Position numbers and translations under genes: made by a program | NCBI GenBank assembly: GCA_023663505.1 | Contig: JAMPHH010000007.1 | Coordinates: 42,955 to 106,954 of the forward strand | Source: Muribaculum sp. | GTDB taxonomy: Bacteria > Bacillota > Clostridia > Lachnospirales > Lachnospiraceae | Direction of reading: 5' to 3' | Length of the DNA: 64,000 nucleotides | Shown: in pieces, positions 1 through 8,982 of the stretch | How positions within the stretch are numbered: the first letter of the stretch is position 1 | Layout of the letters: every line of letters starts with the position of its first letter | The notes under the pieces: model-generated | What the model saw: the letters and a program-made list of their open reading frames with translations, nothing else | What the model was told of the DNA's origin: nothing | Database searches by the model: none

Positions 1-1224
1 TTCCACATATCGAACCGCCTCGACGGGCGTGATCCTCGCCGCCATCTTACCGGGACGGGAGCAGGAGATCAACACCGTGACCAGAGAGAAAATGATCGCT
101 CCCACAAATATCATGGGTGAAACGCTGTTTTTGGTCACAGATATCGTGCTGTTTGAAATGACTATAGGGGAGAGCACGCAGCCTGCAGCATAGCCCAGAA
201 CGCACCCGATCGGAATCCCCACAACGGACAGGTACAACGCCTGCAGGCGCACCATACGCCGAAGCTGCCTTGGCGTGGCGCCAATGGTCTTTAACAGTCC
301 GTAAAAACGAATATCCGTGCTGACCGATATCTGAAAAATATTATAGATGATCAGATATCCCGTGAAAATAATCAGTATCAGGAATGCCGCAAGCGCAAGT
401 ATGGTCGTGGCGTCCAGATTGTTCCCGAGCTCCTCTGTGGAATACCCCCAGTTCACGCCAATCCTGACGCTGTCCTCCGCATCCCGGTTCAGCCACTGAT
501 AGCCAAGATCTGTGTCGATCTCCTTCATGGTCGCTTCAATATTTAACCTCGAGGTGAGCATCACGTTCATATCCGTGCGGAATTCCCCGCCCCCCGCCGC
601 CAGATTCTCCTCCTGCATCTGCTCCATATATTCCTGAGAAATATTGATATAATGTACAGGCATCAGATTGTCATATTCCCAGAAGCCCACCAGTGTAAAC
701 ACATCACTTTGCCTCTGTCCCGTATTAAAATCATTGCCCCTTGCATAGGTCAGCTCCACCTGCGTGCCGACCTGTGCCGGAAGCCCGAGCTTTCGCAGGG
801 CGGCGGTATCCATGGCAATCTCCATGCCGCTCTCCGGCATACGTCCCGTTGTGGGGAGCGCATAGCTCCATTTGGTGGTGTTGGCGTCCATCCAGCTAAT
901 CTCCGCGGGAACCTTGGCAAAGGGCTCCTCCACGGCAAAGCCGCAGACTGTCCTAAGCCCGTATTCCTTCACCTTGGAATGCTTCGCAAGGTTCTCTATC
1001 TTGGTCTCGTCCACATCCTTGAAGGTGCCGTGACAATATCCCCCGACCTGTCGGAAATTATATTCCTCATAGCTTGCGTTGATAGACATGACAATCGTAA
1101 ATAAAGATGTAAACAGCATCGTGGTGAGCGCGATGGCAAACACGGCGATCAGGTTTCTCGTCTTGGACGCCATGAGCTGTCTCATGCTCAGCCTGCGTAT
1201 ACAAGGTCTATTTTTTACATTCAT
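1..1224 (-). CDS. FtsX/MacB-type ABC transporter permease, C-terminus cut by window edge
   Basis: The reading frame is open from an ATG at 1224 to base 1, giving 408 residues with no stop, so the C-terminus lies outside the window. A membrane segment near residues 22-42 is followed by about 230 extracytoplasmic residues. Then come three more hydrophobic segments (about 276-300, 325-350, 370-392). The cytoplasmic loop between them contains LKTIGATPRQL, a typical FtsX-family signature, and ITPVEAVRYVE at the end is the usual coupling region. The start overlaps the stop of the ATPase gene (ATGA), which shows translational coupling. It is probably the membrane half of an exporter or lipoprotein/peptide-handling ABC system. 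The substrate cannot be told from sequence. The long first ectodomain argues against the classical ten-segment Bce-type permease. Confidence 0.88.
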   Translation of the reverse strand, partial: MNVKNRPCIRRLSMRQLMASKTRNLIAVFAIALTTMLFTSLFTIVMSINASYEEYNFRQVGGYCHGTFKDVDETKIENLAKHSKVKEYGLRTVCGFAVEEPFAKVPAEISWMDANTTKWSYALPTTGRMPESGMEIAMDTAALRKLGLPAQVGTQVELTYARGNDFNTGQRQSDVFTLVGFWEYDNLMPVHYINISQEYMEQMQEENLAAGGGEFRTDMNVMLTSRLNIEATMKEIDTDLGYQWLNRDAEDSVRIGVNWGYSTEELGNNLDATTILALAAFLILIIFTGYLIIYNIFQISVSTDIRFYGLLKTIGATPRQLRRMVRLQALYLSVVGIPIGCVLGYAAGCVLSPIVISNSTISVTKNSVSPMIFVGAIIFSLVTVLISCSRPGKMAARITPVEAVRYVE

Positions 1225-1901
1225 GGTCTGTCCTCCCGTGTCACGATCCTGCCGTCCTCTATGCGAATGGTGCGGTCGGCAAGCTGGGCGATCTCCTCGT
1301 TGTGGGTGATCATTACTATGGTCTGAGAATATTTCTGACTGGTGACCTTCATCAGACTCAGCACGTCCTGACTGGTCTTGGAATCCAGATTGCCTGTCGG
1401 CTCGTCCGCAAGGATAATCGCAGGCTTAGCCGCCAAAGCCCTCGCAATCGCCACGCGCTGCTGCTGCCCGCCGGAGAGATTGTTGGGCAGATTGTTCAGC
1501 TTGCTGTCAAGCCCCAGAGTCTCGATGATGCTGTCAATGTATTCCCCGTCCGGCTGCTTGCCGTCAAGCTGTATCGGAAGCACGATATTCTCATATACAT
1601 TCAACACTGGAACCAGATTATAATTCTGGAACACGAAGCCGATCTTCCTGCGTCTGAAAATCGTCAACTGCTCGTCCTTTAGCGTAAAAATCTCCTTGCC
1701 GTCCACCGCGACCGTCCCGCTGCTGGGTCTGTCCAATCCGCCCAGCATATGTAAAAGCGTGGATTTGCCGCTGCCTGAGGTTCCCACCACAGCCACGAAC
1801 TCGCCCTTTTCCACCGTAAAATTCACCCCGTCCAAGGCATGAACCGCCGTCTCCCCCGAACCGTAAATCTTCTTTAGATCCTTCGCCTGTAAAATCTGCA
1901 T
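1221..1901 (-). CDS. ABC transporter ATP-binding protein (MacB/LolD type)
   Basis: A 226-residue ATPase that would power the adjacent FtsX-type permease. Walker A is GTSGSGKST (residues 40-48), the signature is LSGGQQQR near 145, and Walker B is ILADEP followed by TGNLD near 165. The start is placed at [10 protein letters not shown] because AAAGGAGCG stands seven bases before that ATG. An upstream in-frame ATG at 1925 has no such site. The stop overlaps the permease start. A perfect palindrome lies about 90 bp upstream and may be an operator for the nearby response regulator. Family and role are certain; the substrate is not. Confidence 0.93.
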   Translation of the reverse strand: MQILQAKDLKKIYGSGETAVHALDGVNFTVEKGEFVAVVGTSGSGKSTLLHMLGGLDRPSSGTVAVDGKEIFTLKDEQLTIFRRRKIGFVFQNYNLVPVLNVYENIVLPIQLDGKQPDGEYIDSIIETLGLDSKLNNLPNNLSGGQQQRVAIARALAAKPAIILADEPTGNLDSKTSQDVLSLMKVTSQKYSQTIVMITHNEEIAQLADRTIRIEDGRIVTREDRP

Positions 1902-1991
1902 AGAACGCTCCTTTCCATATGGCACTGATTTCTTGCTACATACAGATTATCTCATAAAAATCTTTCTCAATTCTTTCATGGGGAAAAACAT

Positions 1992-2009
1992 TCTTACAGT
2001 TTTGTAAGA
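1992..2009. promoter_or_regulatory. Palindromic operator candidate TCTTACA-N4-TGTAAGA
   Basis: Seven-base perfect arms with the spacer GTTT. The core TTACA-N4-TGTAA fits the TNACA-N4-TGTAA pattern described for BceR-like response regulators. It lies upstream of the ABC ATPase start on the minus strand. A candidate promoter (TTGAGA, 15-bp spacer, TAATCT) lies between it and the gene. The same core recurs at 3231-3246. Binding by the OmpR-type regulator at 4184-4873 is inference. Confidence 0.55.
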
Positions 2010-2156
2010 TTCAGATGTTTAGAATATGCTTCCAAAAGATACTCCGGATACTTCTGCGGATTTAAGGTGTTGGCGCACACCGTCTCTAAAAGAGAATACA
2101 ATTCATATACTCTTTCCAAAAATCTACCTAATCGCACGTAAAAGTGCTCCTAATTT

Positions 2157-2651
2157 TTATCTCTTTATATGCTCCCTCATAATATCAAACAACCCCTTGC
2201 TTATTCTCACATTGGTTTCTTTCAATCTCTCAATGCACTCCTCAATGTCTCCTGTACTAAGCATTCCCTCATCAAAGGCTTTCATCAGCAGACCAATCGT
2301 TCCCGTAATTGGCAGCCCCATTTTCTTTGCCACACCCCTGCCCTTATGTTCATCCATAACCAGCAAATATGCTTTCCTGTTATTCGCCATAACAATCGCT
2401 TCGCTCTCCCCTGCATCCAAACCAGACACCTCCTGCAGAATCATTACAGCAACTTCATTGTCAACCTTTTCTACTTCCAGAAAATCACTATCCATTACCT
2501 GAGAAGCCTCTGCCACAAACTTTTCATTAGCTGTCAATTCCATATATACAGCATTAGGAATAAGTACCTTCCCATATAAGTGCTTTAAAATATCCAAATG
2601 CCCCATCTTCATCAAGGTAATAATCGGTGTGGTATCAGAAACAATCAGCAT
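2157..2651 (-). CDS. DUF3368-type PIN-domain toxin
   Basis: A 164-residue PIN-fold protein. It begins with LIVSDTTPIITL, in which the first acidic residue of the PIN active site is visible. The central segment SGLDAGESEAIVMA followed by LLVMDE carries the remaining acidic positions. DUF3368 proteins are predicted VapC-like RNase toxins and are usually paired with UPF0175 antitoxins, as here. GGGAG precedes the ATG, and the start overlaps the antitoxin's end by seven bases. The pair sits between the two-component genes and the ABC genes and looks inserted. It appears intact and full length. RNase activity is inferred from the family. Confidence 0.8.
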   Translation of the reverse strand: MLIVSDTTPIITLMKMGHLDILKHLYGKVLIPNAVYMELTANEKFVAEASQVMDSDFLEVEKVDNEVAVMILQEVSGLDAGESEAIVMANNRKAYLLVMDEHKGRGVAKKMGLPITGTIGLLMKAFDEGMLSTGDIEECIERLKETNVRISKGLFDIMREHIKR

Positions 2652-2929
2652 ACTGCCACGCTCCCAACTTTATTAAGAGTTGCCAAATCCTCTGCAAGTT
2701 CATCTTCAGTCATATCAAAATATGCAATCCCCAGTGAACCATATAATTCAATCAACTCCATTTTGGGTATACCAAGCATTTCTGCCGCCTTTCCATGCGA
2801 TATGGTGTCGCTCTTTATATATGGATATAATAGCATGGCATTTCTAAGCAAAACCGCACTGTCCCCCTCCACATCTGCATACGGTACCACTGCTTCCGGT
2901 ACATTGATTTCTATCTGTTTCATTGTCAT
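2645..2929 (-). CDS. UPF0175 family antitoxin
   Basis: About 94 residues, ending in a UPF0175-like helical region (SHGKAAEMLGIPKMELIELY) that probably forms the DNA-binding helix-turn-helix. The product would neutralise the PIN toxin encoded immediately downstream and repress the shared promoter. AAGGAG lies nine bases before the ATG at 2929. Further in-frame ATGs at 2938 (too close to the ribosome site) and 2923 are less likely starts. Pairing and overlap with the DUF3368 gene support the call. Confidence 0.75.
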   Translation of the reverse strand: MTMKQIEINVPEAVVPYADVEGDSAVLLRNAMLLYPYIKSDTISHGKAAEMLGIPKMELIELYGSLGIAYFDMTEDELAEDLATLNKVGSVAVC

Positions 2930-3187
2930 AATCATCATCTCCTTAACAAAGTAAATATGGTTTTTCGTCTATTATCTTGTACTGATTTGCCATGCAATAT
3001 TCATCCTGATTCAAACCGCCATACCCCTTGATACTTATACATAAAATCTTACCATAGCACCACACATTTTTCCACAACTTTCTATGATAATTTTTCTAAT
3101 CCACACCATGGGTAAAAAATCCCCCTTTTTCAAATTAGAACTCTTTTGATTTTATGTAAATATCGTGTATATTTCCCATTCGCAACT

Positions 3188-3246
3188 TTTACAATGCTTG
3201 TAAACACCGGATTCTATAAGAAAATTTATCCTTACAGTTTTGTAAG
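3188..3246. promoter_or_regulatory. Two palindromes between toxin-antitoxin pair and kinase gene
   Basis: CTTACA-GTTT-TGTAAG at 3231-3246 repeats the core of the palindrome upstream of the ABC ATPase. TTTACA-N5-TGTAAA lies just beside it at 3188-3204. The gene-free stretch 2930-3282 otherwise holds only AT-rich sequence. It may contain the antitoxin promoter, or the remains of an older kinase-ABC intergenic region split by the inserted pair. Confidence 0.45.
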
Positions 3247-3282
3247 AATGGGAAATTTTTTAGAAGAAGTGGTGTTAGGATT

Positions 3283-4191
3283 TCATTTGGGCAGGAAGAT
3301 TGAGAACGTGCTCCCCTTCCCTTCAACAGATGTCAGCTTGATATAGCCGCCCTCCCCTGCGATGATCTGTCTGGCGAAATAGAGTCCGATTCCCACGCCC
3401 TCTTGGTCTCTCACGCTCTCGGAGCGGTAGAATCTTGTGAATATTTTCGCCTGCTCTCCCTCGGCAATGCCTATCCCGCTGTCAGTGACGTCAATCCGCA
3501 CAAACATATCATAATCCGTCACGGTGATTGCAATACTCCCCCGCTCGGTATACTTCATTGCATTGTCCACGATATTGCACAGCGCCTCCGCCGTCCACTT
3601 CGGGTCATATTGCGCATAAGTCTCTGTGTTCTCCACACGCAAATCCAGCCCCTTATCCCCCGCCTTGGCAGCGAATTGCTCAAGGACGCCTTGCAGCATG
3701 GGCTGTATAGGCTCCCGCCTTGGAGAAAGGGTCAGAATACCGTTCTCCAATCGGGAAAGCTTCACAAGGGAATCGATCAGGAAACGCAGATTTTCTATCT
3801 GGTCATGTAGCGCCTCCACATTGCCCCGCATGTCCTCGGACAGCTCTCCTTCCTCCAAAAGCTCGCAATACAGGATCAGATTGGCTAAAGGGGTCTTGGT
3901 CTGATGAGAGATATCCGCGATCAGCGTCTTTATTTTATCCTTTTCCATGGCGACATTTCGAGCGGAGACAGCGGAGGCGGACAGATAGTGGGCGAACTTG
4001 GTCTCCAATGCCGACAGCCTGCTCTCGTCAAATCGGTTTTCCACAAAATCCCCCTCCATGGCAGCGTCCAACATCTTCTCAATGCTATCCATTGTCCTCT
4101 TAGTGCGTCTGCTGTTTCGGATTATCACAAGCGCCGCCAAAACCACACTGATCACAGCCGCCGACACCGGGATCCACATCTCGTTACTCAT
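3283..4191 (-). CDS. Sensor histidine kinase
   Basis: A 302-residue membrane kinase. One N-terminal membrane segment (about residues 8-25) is followed by a linker and the dimerisation helix with H-box DISHQTKTPL. The ATPase domain has NIVDNAMKYT (N box), DSGIGIAEGE (G1) and GVGIGLYFAR (G2). It lacks a large sensor domain, so it may sense membrane events or its neighbouring transporter. The ATG overlaps the response-regulator stop by eight bases (ATGAGTAA), so the two are co-translated. It probably phosphorylates the product of 4184-4873 and controls the ABC genes at 1-1901. Confidence 0.9.
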   Translation of the reverse strand: MSNEMWIPVSAAVISVVLAALVIIRNSRRTKRTMDSIEKMLDAAMEGDFVENRFDESRLSALETKFAHYLSASAVSARNVAMEKDKIKTLIADISHQTKTPLANLILYCELLEEGELSEDMRGNVEALHDQIENLRFLIDSLVKLSRLENGILTLSPRREPIQPMLQGVLEQFAAKAGDKGLDLRVENTETYAQYDPKWTAEALCNIVDNAMKYTERGSIAITVTDYDMFVRIDVTDSGIGIAEGEQAKIFTRFYRSESVRDQEGVGIGLYFARQIIAGEGGYIKLTSVEGKGSTFSIFLPK

Positions 4192-4873
4192 GCTCCTTCA
4201 CCCAACTATAACCGATTCCATAAATGGTCTTGATATCGTCCCATGCCCCCAATTTATCGCGCAGTCTCTTAACCGCCACGGATAGCGCGTTTTCATCTAC
4301 ATACTCCGTGCCGTCCCAGACATGCTCCAACAGATTCTGCCTGCTCATGACGAGCCCCTGATTCTCCACCAAAAGCCACAGCAGCCTTTGCTCTGTCTTA
4401 CTAAGCTCCACGGGAATGCCGTCCGCGCGAAAGCTCATATTGTCAAAATCAAACTCAAACCGTCCAAGCTGATAAAACCTGCGCCCGCCTGACACATTCT
4501 CTGCTGCCACGCCCGCCTTCCTAAGCTGAGTGTTGACCCTAGCCCGCAATACGGACAGGGAGAAGGGCTTGGTGATATAATCGTCCGCCCCCTGCTCCAA
4601 GCCCTCCACAATATCCATATCAGTGTCATTGGCAGTCAACAGTATCACAGGCATCATCGGGGTATCCGTCTTAATCTCCCGCAGCAGGTCAAGCCCGCTC
4701 CCATCAGGAAGATTCACGTCTAAAATCACCAGAGACACGCTCCCGCACAAAAGCTGTTCCCTTGCTGTCCTGAGATTCGGACATGCCACCACCTGCCTGT
4801 TTTCCATTTTCAACGCCTTGCACAGACCTTGATTCAAACCAATATCATCTTCGATGATCAAAAGCTGTTCCAT
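4184..4873 (-). CDS. OmpR-family response regulator
   Basis: 229 residues. The receiver domain has the acidic pair IIEDD, phosphoacceptor in LVILDVNLPDGSG, and the K of ITKPFS. The C-terminal winged helix includes ELSKTEQRLLWLL and VDENALSVAVKRLR with GIGYSW. The start at MEQLLIIEDD follows a weak GAGGGTG site; an in-frame ATG at 4921 would add 16 residues that do not belong to a receiver domain. It begins 71 bp after dnaJ on the same strand. The likely targets are the TTACA-N4-TGTAA palindromes at 1992 and 3231, by inference. Confidence 0.9.
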   Translation of the reverse strand: MEQLLIIEDDIGLNQGLCKALKMENRQVVACPNLRTAREQLLCGSVSLVILDVNLPDGSGLDLLREIKTDTPMMPVILLTANDTDMDIVEGLEQGADDYITKPFSLSVLRARVNTQLRKAGVAAENVSGGRRFYQLGRFEFDFDNMSFRADGIPVELSKTEQRLLWLLVENQGLVMSRQNLLEHVWDGTEYVDENALSVAVKRLRDKLGAWDDIKTIYGIGYSWVKEHE

Positions 4874-4944
4874 GTATGCACCCTCGCCAAACGATAACAA
4901 GAGCAGCCACCCTTGCAACAAATGACTGCTCCCTTAACCTGCTC

Positions 4945-6126
4945 TTATTTCCAGAATTTCTTCTTTTTGCCGCCGCCCTCCTTGGCGTCCTTGCCGTTCT
5001 CCGAAGAAGGCTCCTCCGACTGCTTTGTGGCGTTTAGGGAATCTCCCGTCAACGCGTCAAACTGCTTGAGCAATTCCTTTGCCTCCGGCTTTAATTTATC
5101 AGGCACAGTCACCACAAGCGTCACATAATGGTCGCCGCGGACGTCCTTATTGCGCAGCGAGGGAACGCCCTTCCCCCTCAAACGCACCTTGGTATCCGTC
5201 TGGGTGCCTGCCTTCACGTCATAGATCACCTTGCCGTCCACCGTGTCAATATAGATCTCGCCGCCCAGTGTCGCCACCGCAAAGGAAACGGGAACCGTCG
5301 AATAGATATTGACGTCCTGCCGTTGGAAAATAGGGTGTCTTCCCACGATCACCTCCACCAGTACATCGCCTCTGGGACCGCCGTTCGTACCGGGCTCTCC
5401 CAGTCCCGGCTGACGCACGGACTGCCCGTTGTCGATACCCGCGGGAATCTCCACAGAGTATCTTTTCTTCATGGGAATGTATCCTGTACCATAGCAGTCC
5501 GCGCATTTGTCCTTGATCACCTTACCCGTTCCCTGACACTCGGGACAGGTCTGCACCTCGCGGATCATTCCGCCAAAGAAAGCCTGCCTCGTAACCGTCT
5601 TCTGACCTCTGCCGCCGCAGGCAGTACAGGTCTCGGGACTGGTTCCGGGCTTTGCGCCGCTGCCGTTACAGGTTTTACATATTTCCTTGACGGTCAGCTC
5701 AATCTCCTTGCTGCAGCCAAACACTGCCTCCTCAAAGGTGATTCGCACGCTGGTGCGGAGATTGGCGCCCTTCATGGGACCGTTGCTGCGCGCGCTGCTT
5801 CTGCGCCCGCCGCCAAAGAAGTCGCCAAAGATATCGCCAAAAATATCGTTAAAATCCATACCACTGAAATCGAATCCTCCGCCGCCCGCACCACCATCGA
5901 AGGCAGCATGACCAAATTGGTCATACTGCTTCTTCTTCTCGGGGTCACTCAGCACGGCATACGCCTCTGACGCTTCTTTAAATTTCTTCTCAGCCTCGGC
6001 ATCACCGGGATTCATATCAGGGTGGTACTTCTTTGCGAGAACACGGTACGCTTTTTTAATCGCAGCCTCGTCAGCGTTTTTGTCTACGCCCAGAACTTCA
6101 TAATAATCTCGTTTCTGCTCTGCCAT
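4945..6126 (-). CDS. dnaJ: Chaperone DnaJ
   Basis: A 393-residue type I J-protein that loads substrates onto DnaK and stimulates its ATPase. The J domain is at residues 3-70 with HPD. A G/F-rich region ([12 protein letters not shown]) follows. Four zinc motifs are present: [24 protein letters not shown] and CADCYGTG. The two substrate domains come next, and the tail is Lys-rich. The start is [10 protein letters not shown] with AGGAAAGG nine bases upstream. It is the last gene of the heat-shock operon, but 186 bp of palindromic sequence separates it from dnaK, which may lower its expression or let it be processed separately. Confidence 0.97.
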   Translation of the reverse strand: MAEQKRDYYEVLGVDKNADEAAIKKAYRVLAKKYHPDMNPGDAEAEKKFKEASEAYAVLSDPEKKKQYDQFGHAAFDGGAGGGGFDFSGMDFNDIFGDIFGDFFGGGRRSSARSNGPMKGANLRTSVRITFEEAVFGCSKEIELTVKEICKTCNGSGAKPGTSPETCTACGGRGQKTVTRQAFFGGMIREVQTCPECQGTGKVIKDKCADCYGTGYIPMKKRYSVEIPAGIDNGQSVRQPGLGEPGTNGGPRGDVLVEVIVGRHPIFQRQDVNIYSTVPVSFAVATLGGEIYIDTVDGKVIYDVKAGTQTDTKVRLRGKGVPSLRNKDVRGDHYVTLVVTVPDKLKPEAKELLKQFDALTGDSLNATKQSEEPSSENGKDAKEGGGKKKKFWK

Positions 6127-6220
6127 GGTATTCAACCTTTCCTAACATACTTTCCTACTTTCACATTTCCCGTCATGCCTGCGCAGCAGGCACAGACAAT
6201 CCATGAACCAGTGCAAATCC

Positions 6221-6297
6221 GGAAGAATCCGCTTGCGGATTCTTCCCGGAATGACTTAGATTTTCTTAGGTCAGATCCTTCTGACCTTAGAAAATCT
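6221..6297. repeat. Two strong hairpins in the dnaK-dnaJ gap
   Basis: The first hairpin has 12-bp arms at 6221-6232 and 6235-6246 with a two-base loop. The second has 17-bp arms at 6258-6274 and 6281-6297 with one mismatch and the loop ATCCTT. The outer flanks (GTCATGCC on the left, GGAATGAC on the right) are also roughly inverted. This resembles a dispersed palindromic element placed inside an operon. No T-run follows, so simple termination is unlikely; RNA processing or stabilisation of the dnaK message is possible. Confidence 0.7.
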
Positions 6298-6312
6298 TCA
6301 TTCCGTTCACAT

Positions 6313-8193
6313 TTATACTTCGCGGAAATCCCCGTCAATCACATCGTCCTGCGGCGCGGAGGCTGTATCTGCGCCTGCCGCTCCTCCCATATTGCTCATA
6401 TCCGGTCCTGCCTGACCACCCTGCGCCTGCTGCATACTCTCGTACATCTTGGTGAAAAGAGACTGTGCGGAATTGGTCAGCTTCTCCTTCGCCGCCTTCA
6501 ATTCGTCCATATCGCTGTCGCTCATTTCCTGATCCTTGGTTCTCTCGAGAATCGCCTTCACCGCGTCCAAATCAGCCTGCACTTGGGACTTCTCGCTCTC
6601 GGAAACCTTGTCGCCCACCTCGTTCAATGCCTTCTCTGTCTGGAATACAAAGGAATCAGCATCATTTCTGGTCTCCACTGCCTCCTTGCGCTTCTTATCC
6701 TGTGCCTCAAACTCCGCAGCTTCCTTCACTGCTCTCTCGATATCGTCATCGGACATGTTGGAGCCTGCCGTGATAGTGATATGCTGCTCTCTGCCCGTGC
6801 CCAAATCCTTGGCGGACACATTCACGATACCATTTGCGTCAATATCAAAGGTAACCTCGATCTGAGGGATTCCTCTGGGTGCGGGAGGAATACCGTCCAG
6901 TCTGAACTGCCCGAGGGACTTGTTATCTCTCGCAAACTGTCTCTCACCCTGAACCACATTGATATCCACCGCGGTCTGATTGTCGGAGTAGGTGGAGAAC
7001 ACCTGACTCTTCTTGGTGGGAATCGTGGTATTTCTCTCAATCAGTCTGGTCGCGATACCGCCCGCAGTCTCGATAGAAAGTGACAACGGTGTCACATCCA
7101 ACAAAAGGATATCTCCTGCGCCCGCGTCGCCCGCCAGCTTACCGCCCTGTACTGATGCGCCCAACGCAACACACTCGTCAGGGTTCAGCGTCTTGGAGGG
7201 CTCCTTGCCTGTGAGCTGTCTCACCTTATCCTGCACTGCGGGAATACGGGTGGAGCCGCCCACCAAAAGCACCTGACCCAGATCGGAATTGTTGAGTCCC
7301 GCGTCTTTCATGGCGTTCTGCACGGGAACCGCGGTTCTCTCCACCAGATCTCTGGTCAGCTCGTCAAATTTCGCACGGGTCAGATCCATCTCAAAGTGCA
7401 GAGGTCCGTTCGCATTCATGCTGATGAAGGGCAGGTTGATATTGGTGGTCATGGCGCTGGAAAGCTCCTTCTTAGCCTTCTCCGCCGCGTCCTTCAAACG
7501 CTGTGTCGCGATCTTATCCGCACTCAGGTCTACGCCCTCTTTATTCTTGAATTCCGTTACCATATAATCAATCAGCTTGTTATCAAAATCATCACCGCCC
7601 AGATGCGTGTCGCCGTTGGTCGCAAGCACCTCGATCACGCCGTCACCGATCTCGATAATGGAGACATCGAAGGTACCGCCGCCCAGATCGTACACCATGA
7701 TCTTCTGCTCCTTCTCATTGTCCAGACCATAAGCCAGCGCTGCCGCCGTGGGCTCGTTGATGATACGCTTTACATCAAGACCCGCGATCTTGCCTGCATC
7801 CTTGGTTGCCTGACGCTGAGCATCATTAAAATACGCGGGAACCGTGATCACCGCCTCTGCCACCTTCTCACCCAGATAGCTCTCCGCGTCAGCCTTCAGC
7901 TTCTGCAGAATCATAGCGGAAATCTGCTGAGGGGAATACTTCTTATCATCAATGGTGCGCCCGCGGTCCGTGCCCATATCTCTCTTGATGGAAGCAATTG
8001 TTTTCTCCGCGTTTGTGACAGCCTGACGCTTTGCAGGCTCGCCTACCAGACGCTCTCCCGTCTTAGTGAATGCCACGACAGAGGGTGTTGTCCTCGCGCC
8101 CTCGGCATTTGCGATAACGGTGGGTTTTCCACCCTCCATAACAGCTACACAGCTGTTGGTTGTTCCCAAGTCGATACCAATAATCTTGCTCAT
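6313..8193 (-). CDS. dnaK: Molecular chaperone DnaK (Hsp70)
   Basis: 626 residues, the usual length for a Firmicute DnaK. The ATPase domain opens with [17 protein letters not shown] and contains [13 protein letters not shown] and [12 protein letters not shown]. The substrate domain has [14 protein letters not shown], and the lid runs to [17 protein letters not shown] stands eight bases before the ATG. It works with DnaJ and GrpE, encoded on either side, in folding and disaggregation. Transcription comes from the CIRCE-controlled promoter upstream of hrcA. Confidence 0.99.
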   Translation of the reverse strand: MSKIIGIDLGTTNSCVAVMEGGKPTVIANAEGARTTPSVVAFTKTGERLVGEPAKRQAVTNAEKTIASIKRDMGTDRGRTIDDKKYSPQQISAMILQKLKADAESYLGEKVAEAVITVPAYFNDAQRQATKDAGKIAGLDVKRIINEPTAAALAYGLDNEKEQKIMVYDLGGGTFDVSIIEIGDGVIEVLATNGDTHLGGDDFDNKLIDYMVTEFKNKEGVDLSADKIATQRLKDAAEKAKKELSSAMTTNINLPFISMNANGPLHFEMDLTRAKFDELTRDLVERTAVPVQNAMKDAGLNNSDLGQVLLVGGSTRIPAVQDKVRQLTGKEPSKTLNPDECVALGASVQGGKLAGDAGAGDILLLDVTPLSLSIETAGGIATRLIERNTTIPTKKSQVFSTYSDNQTAVDINVVQGERQFARDNKSLGQFRLDGIPPAPRGIPQIEVTFDIDANGIVNVSAKDLGTGREQHITITAGSNMSDDDIERAVKEAAEFEAQDKKRKEAVETRNDADSFVFQTEKALNEVGDKVSESEKSQVQADLDAVKAILERTKDQEMSDSDMDELKAAKEKLTNSAQSLFTKMYESMQQAQGGQAGPDMSNMGGAAGADTASAPQDDVIDGDFREV

Positions 8194-8236
8194 TTTATTT
8201 TCCTCCTGAAATGATTTTTATATTTGTTCTCTATAT

Positions 8237-8902
8237 CTATGATGTCACCGCCACCATACTGTGCCTGAGCACCGTATCCCGGTAGGTGTATCCCTTTTGA
8301 AGCTCTTGGGCTATGACGCCCGATTCATATTCCTCGCTCTCCACCTGAACCACGGCATTGTGGAGGTTCGGGTCAAACTCGCAGCCTACCGCTTCAATCG
8401 GCTTGACTCCGATATTCTCAAGCTCGGTGAGCAATTGCTTATAAACGCGGTTCATACCGTCCACAAAGGGGTCTTCCTTCTGCTCCTCCGGAACCACCGC
8501 CAGACCTCGCTCAAAATTGTCTACCACGGGAAGTACCTTCTCCAAAACACTTCTTGCCCCCGTCTCGAACATTGCCTGCTTTTCCTTTTCCGTGCGTTTG
8601 CGGAAGTTCTCAAACTCCGCCATCTGGCGCTTCACCCGATCCTCTAGCTGCTCGATCTGCTCCTTGTAGGCTTCCGCTTTCTTATCCTGCTTCGCCTGCT
8701 TCTTGGCGGCTTTCTTCTCCGCCCAAGTCATACCCTTTTCTTCGCAGTCGCCGCTCTCCCCGTCACAGGCTTCCTCCTCCGCGTCACCGGCCACTTCCTC
8801 CGGTTCATTCTCGTCAGACTCGGCCTGCATAGCCGCATCTGCCTCGGTCTCCGCTTCACCCTGCATGGTCTGCTCTAAATCCTCTTGTATATTTTCCTCC
8901 AT
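8237..8902 (-). CDS. grpE: Nucleotide exchange factor GrpE
   Basis: 221 residues. The first 75 or so are very acidic (many Glu/Asp), followed by a Lys-rich coiled coil and the conserved GrpE core: FENFRKRTEKEK, VLPVVDNFERGL, GMNRVYKQLLTELE and the C-terminal beta domain ending VAVTS. The product releases ADP from DnaK. It lies between hrcA and dnaK in the standard Firmicute order. The start is the ATG at MEENIQEDLEQ with AAGGAAGG upstream. The acidic extension is longer than in many homologues. Confidence 0.97.
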   Translation of the reverse strand: MEENIQEDLEQTMQGEAETEADAAMQAESDENEPEEVAGDAEEEACDGESGDCEEKGMTWAEKKAAKKQAKQDKKAEAYKEQIEQLEDRVKRQMAEFENFRKRTEKEKQAMFETGARSVLEKVLPVVDNFERGLAVVPEEQKEDPFVDGMNRVYKQLLTELENIGVKPIEAVGCEFDPNLHNAVVQVESEEYESGVIAQELQKGYTYRDTVLRHSMVAVTS

Positions 8903-8982
8903 GCTGCACCTTCCTTTCTATATTCACCTACTTCATTCAACCCGCTTCGTCTCCTGCAAGCTCAGATGTCAGGCATATTTTA

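Noticed and set aside
5128..5970. 280-residue frame on the plus strand
   Set aside because: Exact antisense of dnaJ, which has all four zinc motifs.
6132..6338. 68-residue frame between dnaK and dnaJ
   Set aside because: Made almost entirely of the palindromic repeat; no ribosome site.
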